Below are positions 59,179 to 64,000 of a stretch of DNA of 64,000 nucleotides, one piece after another. Both the position numbers and the translations under genes were made by a program. The notes below the pieces were generated by a model. The model made no database searches. It was not told the DNA's origin and saw only the letters and a program-made list of their open reading frames with translations. Position 1 is the first letter of the stretch. Each line of letters begins with the position of its first letter. This DNA comes from Zygosaccharomyces rouxii (Eukaryota; Ascomycota; Saccharomycetes; Saccharomycetales; Saccharomycetaceae). The DNA lies in assembly GCF_000026365.1 (NCBI RefSeq), contig NC_012994.1, positions 434,001-498,000 on the forward strand, in the 5' to 3' direction.

Positions 59179-60323
59179 ATAAGAAGTTTCCTTACACCAG
59201 TCACCACCTTCCATTTTTGCAACTCCTTATCATAAGTACAACCCAACAGTTTTTTACCCGTTACTGGACATTTCCCCTCGTTATTAGTCAAATGATCTAA
59301 GGCACAGGGATAACATGCAGCATAACCTGTCTCCAAAACGCAGGCGTTTTGGATCCTTTGATGACATATTGGGCAGTCTGTACCTGTACTTTTACCTTTA
59401 CCATCAGTTTTATTATTAGTCCTAGGAATATCTTTATCGATATCGTTTAATTTTCTCTGTAACTTAGCGCCAAGATCCTGTGTAGTCCACCATTGATAGA
59501 CTCTGAGCATAAATATAAAAGCTGGGAAAAATTGTGACCCCAAGTAAGCTGAAGTATTTCCCACATTAGCTAAAATTCTTTGGAATCGGCTCACTAATGC
59601 ATAAAGATTTTGCCTTTGAGGTCTGTTGGCTTGACTCACACTCTTGGGTCTTGCGTCCCCTCCGCTTAACGGTAATACAGCCCTTGTATACTCAATCTTG
59701 AACAAATATTCCAAAAATGAAACGGATCCAATCCTACCTGCTAGGAACAGCAATTTGGTGAAAAGATCCAAGAGATACCAGCTTTTTTTGAACACTGGAT
59801 AGACATGCGTGACGAATCTTCTAATCAAATTTCTCTTGTCATTACGTTGCTCTTGGAACGTCGACTGCGCAACCCATTTTGACTCCAACTCGTCCAATCT
59901 GTCTTTCAAATAGGGCACTATAACCTTCTGTATGAACACAACCCTCTTTTGACCCTTGGTAAATTGCAACCCAGGGGGCCAAACCTTTGTGTTATTGTTT
60001 TTTGCCTGTTTTCTCACTAGAACCTCGTTTGAACAGTTAAACCGCTGTAATCCGTAAAACCTGTCTACAAACGTCGAGTTGTACTCTTTGATATGATGCC
60101 ACTCCACAATTCCTTTCAATAGCACTTGGAACCATTCTTGAAAATAGTTGTTTATCGCCAGAGTTATCTTATTGGGATGTCTTGCAATCCAGTAGTTGGT
60201 TAAGATGTACCTTACAGAAGCCGGTAGAAGAGCATCTATCTCCTGTGACGATACGATTTCAAATATGGTTGGATAGAGTGAGGACGATACCTCACTCGTT
60301 GGTAAATTCGAATAGAAACTCAT
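59175..60323 (-). CDS. PEX12: Peroxisomal RING ubiquitin ligase Pex12
   Basis: The 382-residue orthologue of Pex12 (YMR026C, 399) forms, with Pex2 and Pex10, the membrane ligase channel that ubiquitinates the receptor Pex5. Family blocks include LYPTIFEIVSSQEIDALLPAS, FVDRFYGLQ and GSQFFPAFIFMLRVYQWW. The C-terminal RING-like domain starts at about 317 (CPIC) and keeps only some zinc ligands (CPIC, CVLETG, CYPC, CPVTGKKLLGC), as is normal for Pex12. The open frame begins at a GTG; the ATG at 60323 starts MSFYSNLP, as in S. cerevisiae. Confidence 0.96.
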   Translation of the reverse strand: MSFYSNLPTSEVSSSLYPTIFEIVSSQEIDALLPASVRYILTNYWIARHPNKITLAINNYFQEWFQVLLKGIVEWHHIKEYNSTFVDRFYGLQRFNCSNEVLVRKQAKNNNTKVWPPGLQFTKGQKRVVFIQKVIVPYLKDRLDELESKWVAQSTFQEQRNDKRNLIRRFVTHVYPVFKKSWYLLDLFTKLLFLAGRIGSVSFLEYLFKIEYTRAVLPLSGGDARPKSVSQANRPQRQNLYALVSRFQRILANVGNTSAYLGSQFFPAFIFMLRVYQWWTTQDLGAKLQRKLNDIDKDIPRTNNKTDGKGKSTGTDCPICHQRIQNACVLETGYAACYPCALDHLTNNEGKCPVTGKKLLGCTYDKELQKWKVVTGVRKLLI

Positions 60324-60513
60324 TTGCCCACCGCCCTTTTTTGTAACGACGACGTACACTACTCTACTAACTACATATATGTTGCTTCGTGCAACTTAAA
60401 ACTAAATCAACAACAAACTTTTACTTGATAAATCTTTCAACTCATTATTAAAATAAATGATAAAACTTCCGTTTACATAAATCAATCATTATACATAAAA
60501 GTCATGAAAGAAC

Positions 60514-61599
60514 TTACACAGAGTTAACGGCACGGAAGACCTTTAGAGCAGTGGTAATTCTAGCAGACATGGTCTTTTCACCTTCTCTAACCCAGACTCT
60601 TGGGTCGAAGAATTTCTTGTTTGGCTTGTCTGGGCCTTCTGGGTTACCGACAGTGCTCATCAAGTAGTCCTTGTTCTTCAAGACGTAGTCTCTGATACCG
60701 GTCAAGTAAGCGTATTGACAGTCAGTGTCCAAGTTGACCTTGACGACACCGTTGTCGATACCAGTTTGGAACTCCTTGTCAGAGGAACCGGAACCACCGT
60801 GGAAAACCAAGTACAATGGCTTGGAGCCAGCGGCCTTACCGTCCTTTTCAGCAGCGTACTTTTGGTGGTCACCCAAGATTTGTGGGGACAACACAACGTT
60901 ACCTGGCTTGTAGACACCGTGGACGTTACCGAAAGCGGCAGCGATGGAGAAGTTTGGAGAGATCTTGGATAGAGCTTCGTGGACGGCGTACACAGTTGGT
61001 GGTTGAGTGTACAAAGATTCCTTGTCAACGTGTTCGTTGTTGACACCATCTTCTTCACCACCGGTGATACCGATTTCCATTTCTAACCATTGACCCATAG
61101 CGGCCATTCTCTTGAAGTACTTGGCACAGGTTTCAATGTTTTCGTTGTCGGTTTCTTCAGACAAGTCCAACATGTGAGAGGAGAACAATGGTTCACCGTG
61201 TTCCTTGAAGTAAGCTTCGTCAGCTTCCAACATACCATCGAACCATGGCAACAACTTCTTAGCACAGTGGTCAGAGTGCAAAACAACTGGGATACCGTAA
61301 GCTGGAGCGATAGATCTGATGTATTGAGCAGCAGCGACAGCACCCTTGATGGAAGCGTTTTGGCCTTCGTTAGAGACACCCTTACCAGCGAAGTAAGCAG
61401 CACCACCGTTGGAGGTTTGCAAAATGATTGGGGACTTGTTGTCTCTAGCAGCTTCCAAAGAGGAAACGACAGTAGAAGAGGAAGTCACGTTGATAGCTGG
61501 GATGGCAAACTTGTGCTCCTTAGCGTAGTCAAACAAGTGACGAACGTCATCACCGACGATAACACCGGCCTTTCTCTTTAGGATAGATTCAACACCCAT
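60514..61599 (-). CDS. FBA1: Class II fructose-1,6-bisphosphate aldolase
   Basis: The 361-residue zinc enzyme splits fructose-1,6-bisphosphate into dihydroxyacetone phosphate and glyceraldehyde-3-phosphate in glycolysis. Zinc-ligand and catalytic motifs include VLHSDHC, EMEIGITGGEEDGVNN, AFGNVHGVYKPGNV and VFHGGSGSSDKE. It is the orthologue of YKL060C (359). Codon use is extremely biased, creating long shadow open frames on the other strand. The promoter has a TATA box about 115 bases upstream. Confidence 0.99.
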   Translation of the reverse strand: MGVESILKRKAGVIVGDDVRHLFDYAKEHKFAIPAINVTSSSTVVSSLEAARDNKSPIILQTSNGGAAYFAGKGVSNEGQNASIKGAVAAAQYIRSIAPAYGIPVVLHSDHCAKKLLPWFDGMLEADEAYFKEHGEPLFSSHMLDLSEETDNENIETCAKYFKRMAAMGQWLEMEIGITGGEEDGVNNEHVDKESLYTQPPTVYAVHEALSKISPNFSIAAAFGNVHGVYKPGNVVLSPQILGDHQKYAAEKDGKAAGSKPLYLVFHGGSGSSDKEFQTGIDNGVVKVNLDTDCQYAYLTGIRDYVLKNKDYLMSTVGNPEGPDKPNKKFFDPRVWVREGEKTMSARITTALKVFRAVNSV

Positions 61600-62298
61600 T
61601 ATTGCAATTTTAGTCTATATGTGAGTTACTACTATTAATAGCTTGACGTTATAAGGGAAAAATATGATACAACACATAACCTCTATTCTCCTTCTTACCT
61701 GAATCCCTCGCCTCTTTATATACCAATAGGAGCAGCCGCCCACGCCCACGTATCTTTCACCCTTACCTCCTCACATTCCACTTATCACTCCGTTTTTCTA
61801 GAGGGGAGACGTGACACGCGCCGTTTACGTCAGGAGAGAGTTAGAGACAGTGGAATCCTCGGGGCTTCTCTTTCGAAGAGTGGAAGCTGTAGCAAAACAG
61901 CGAAATATTCGTTGGAAAAAAAGTGGAAGTCACGCGTATCGAAAAGAACGACGTGTCAACGGAATCGAGGTGTGTGGGCTCCGGAGTAAGGAGGGGAGAA
62001 GAATGAATGGAAGGGAAAGGAAGGACCAGGGAGCCGCGGAGACAGGGGCTCGGCGGCTATACAGGGCTGAATTGGGGAGGCGAGGGGAGGGCACCCGGAG
62101 ATAGGTGCAGTCACAGCACACGACAAACCCCGGTTTCTTACCCGGCCCTGCTAGGCTGTTGAATTCAATAACATATATATAAGGGGAGAGTGAGGGAGAG
62201 GAGCCAAGGGGCCAAGATTCATCTCGAGCTGGCTTGCCTTCCCCGCAAGCTGTATAGAGATACCTTAGTTGCCCTTTGTCTGTCTAAGAGAAGCAAGA
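61600..62298. promoter_or_regulatory. Divergent promoter shared by FBA1 and HRT2
   Basis: The 699 bases hold a perfect TATATAAA facing FBA1 (61715-61722 on the minus strand) and TATATATAAG facing HRT2 (62174-62183). Each lies about 115 bases from its ATG. A Reb1 site (TTACCCG, 62138-62144) lies on the HRT2 side. A Rap1-like GGTGTGTGGGC near 61969-61979 and CTTCC-type cores suggest Rap1/Gcr1 control of FBA1. The center is GC-rich for this genome. Confidence 0.65.
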
Positions 62299-63669
62299 AT
62301 GATAGCGGAAAGATTCAGAACCAGCGATAAGAACACCTTCGGTGAGTATACTGCCCACAGTCGTTGGCCCATCCTTGTCCAGAATGCTGTAGATGACATT
62401 GGTGAAGAGTTGAAGAATCACAGCGGGGAGTCTAAGAAGCAAGGTGAGATCATCGAAGCTCAATTGAAGGAACTGCTCGAGGAAGTCAAGAACAATTCAA
62501 AATTAAGACCTTTCACACAGCAAGAGACTGCAATTGCCGGCGTGCCCGCTAGTTTTAACGAACATTTAACCGACACGCGCAATGAGGGAGTTACGTGGTT
62601 TGATGCCGAATGGTTATTTGCCGAAATTTACATGTACCGTCGTATCAATGTTTTATTCAGGTCTCAACCACTGTGGGCTAAATTCGATATCTTCGACAGG
62701 GTTAAGCAGGCGACATTCCATTCGTCATTCCACGGTGTCGTAGAACTGGCACTGCGTTATAAAACGCTAAGTGCTCAATTACGTCAGAATGGCGGGGACA
62801 GCGAAGCGCTACAAATTCTGTTCAAGGAATTTATCGACATTTCCCTTTGGGGTAATGCGACTGATCTTTCGCTTTTGACCAATGCCACTTTAGAAGACAT
62901 CAAATCTATCCAAGGTGCACAGGCCAGGAAAAATGCCGAATCCAAGATCATCGTTGATGACACCACCAAGGCATGGCAAGTTTTGCAGAAGAGCGGACCG
63001 GATGCGCGTGTAGATTTCGTTCTCGACAATTCAGGATTTGAACTGTATGCAGATCTGGTGCTTGCCGCATTTTTGATCAATTCCAAATTGGCCAAGCAAT
63101 GCGTTTTCCACGGTAAGGATATTCCATATATGGTCAGTGATGCTCTCTACAAAGATCTGCTCGCGCTTCTAGACAATATGAAAGATACCAAGTTTTTCCC
63201 CGCAGAGGATAGCGCATCTAGAGAAGCCCTCAACGGGTTCGCTCAAGACATTGAAAAATTTCTTGCCAATGGCCAATTGCAATTCCGTGCAAATCCATTT
63301 TGGACCACGGAACTAGATTACTGGAACATCGATCCCTCAGAAACCAAATACGGTGGTGCTGAAGTCCACAAGGATTTATCGGAGTCTGATTTGGTGATCT
63401 TCAAAGGTGACTTGAATTACAGAAAATTGACAGGTGACAGAAAATGGCCTCGCACTACAGCATGGTCAGAGGCAATTGGTCCCTTGGCCAATAACGGTAT
63501 TACTCTGTTGAGTTTGAGAACTTGCAAGGCGGACGTCCAAGTCGGGTTATCACAAGGTCTTGACGAAAAATTATCGCAAGAATGGGAGAAAGACCACCCA
63601 GGCAAAGGCTCATGGTGGACCAGCAGTGGTAAGTGGGCAGTCATATCTTTCAATTCCTCTTCTCATTAA
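62299..63669 (+). CDS. HRT2: DUF89/ARMT1-type sugar-phosphate damage-control phosphatase (YMR027W)
   Basis: The 456-residue product is the orthologue of YMR027W (470), a DUF89 metal-dependent phosphatase. The S. cerevisiae protein is reported to hydrolyse fructose-1-phosphate and related phosphometabolites, hence the 'damage control' name. The signature [12 protein letters not shown] (about 182-193), the catalytic [11 protein letters not shown] (from Asp243) and [16 protein letters not shown] are intact. The open frame begins at a TTG at 62269; the first ATG is 62299. Confidence 0.94.
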   Translation: MIAERFRTSDKNTFGEYTAHSRWPILVQNAVDDIGEELKNHSGESKKQGEIIEAQLKELLEEVKNNSKLRPFTQQETAIAGVPASFNEHLTDTRNEGVTWFDAEWLFAEIYMYRRINVLFRSQPLWAKFDIFDRVKQATFHSSFHGVVELALRYKTLSAQLRQNGGDSEALQILFKEFIDISLWGNATDLSLLTNATLEDIKSIQGAQARKNAESKIIVDDTTKAWQVLQKSGPDARVDFVLDNSGFELYADLVLAAFLINSKLAKQCVFHGKDIPYMVSDALYKDLLALLDNMKDTKFFPAEDSASREALNGFAQDIEKFLANGQLQFRANPFWTTELDYWNIDPSETKYGGAEVHKDLSESDLVIFKGDLNYRKLTGDRKWPRTTAWSEAIGPLANNGITLLSLRTCKADVQVGLSQGLDEKLSQEWEKDHPGKGSWWTSSGKWAVISFNSSSH

Positions 63670-63753
63670 TGACCGTATATACATTCATTCTATTTGATCG
63701 TTTACTTAAGAAACCTAAAAAAAAACAGAAAAAAAGAAAAAAAAGTATAATTT

Positions 63754-64000
63754 CTATTTCTTATCCGGTGACGGTGTGCTACGTGGTGGTGGTGGTGCCA
63801 TGAATGGCATTGGAGGCGGGAACATCGGAAAGGGCGGCATACCGAATGGAACCGGTGGCATTGGTAACGGTGGTGCTGGTGGTTTCACCTGTGAATCACC
63901 ATTACCACCACCACTAACGTTACCGTTGGCACCCTCACCATCTGATTTACCGTCGACCTTCAACCTTTTATTTGGCGAGTCCTCTTGCTCGCCGTCGCGC
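63754..64000 (-). CDS. MPE1: C-terminal fragment, probably Mpe1 (cleavage and polyadenylation factor)
   Basis: An open frame enters from the right edge and ends at a TAA at 63754. It encodes a basic SPNKRLKVDGK stretch and then a Gly/Asn-rich linker and a Pro/Met/Phe-rich tail. No domain is visible. The name rests on position: YKL059C (MPE1) follows FBA1 (YKL060C) in the S. cerevisiae block, on the same strand, and Mpe1 ends in a proline-rich region. The start lies outside the window; a TTG at 63963 is only an internal leucine codon. Confidence 0.55.
   Translation of the reverse strand, partial: RDGEQEDSPNKRLKVDGKSDGEGANGNVSGGGNGDSQVKPPAPPLPMPPVPFGMPPFPMFPPPMPFMAPPPPRSTPSPDKK

Noticed and set aside
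61090..61581. 163-codon open frame opposite FBA1
   Set aside because: A shadow of the extreme codon bias of FBA1; low-complexity Val/Ser-rich product with no domain.

Overview
This is nuclear DNA from a budding yeast of the family Saccharomycetaceae. Genes are compact and intronless. Proteins match Saccharomyces cerevisiae families along their full length, and gene order follows three S. cerevisiae blocks: chromosome XI left arm (YKL034-047 and YKL059-061), chromosome VIII left arm (YHL013-020) and chromosome XIII right arm (YMR012-027). The genes alternate between blocks: YKL and YHL in the left 25 kb, YKL and YMR in the rest. That is the pattern expected of a lineage that did not pass through the whole-genome duplication. 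Protein similarity suggests the Zygosaccharomyces/Torulaspora side of the family, but the species cannot be fixed from sequence reading alone.

Left part (1-24.6 kb): a partial unrecognised basic protein, TUL1, UGP1, RGT1, OTU2, YLF2, RPS20, a DUF1688/URC4-type uracil-catabolism gene, PTM1/YHL017W, NFU1, a pterin-dehydratase-like gene (YHL018W), APM2, a mitochondrial Mmc1-like protein, OPI1 and VPS24. URC4 and the Mmc1-like gene have no counterpart at these places in S. cerevisiae. A tRNA-Glu(UUC) lies at the junction where YHL partners give way to YMR partners.

Middle (25-50 kb): CLU1, SEC59, then a 2.1-kb stretch without protein genes that holds a seven-gene box C/D snoRNA array (snR78-77-76-75-74-73-72). 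I assigned each snoRNA by its guide pairing to rRNA and by its order. The spacers carry AGNN-capped hairpins, which are RNase III (Rnt1) processing signals. BUD22, ERG5, SPC42, a SOK2/PHD1-type APSES factor, STB4, PRI2, FMS1 and MAC1 follow.

Right part (50-64 kb): UBC7, DCW1, ANR2, BLI1, MSS1, tRNA-Ala(AGC), MRPL3, CSI1, PEX12, FBA1, the YMR027W (HRT2) damage-control phosphatase and the 3' end of a gene that should be MPE1.

The genes are mostly independent housekeeping units. Regulatory signals readable here include tandem Rap1 and Fhl1 sites at RPS20, MCB elements at PRI2 and SPC42, a cluster of TCGTTTAG sterol/hypoxia elements at ERG5, and a symmetric divergent promoter between FBA1 and HRT2. 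Several starts below are moved to the first in-frame ATG because longer open frames begin with TTG, CTG or GTG.
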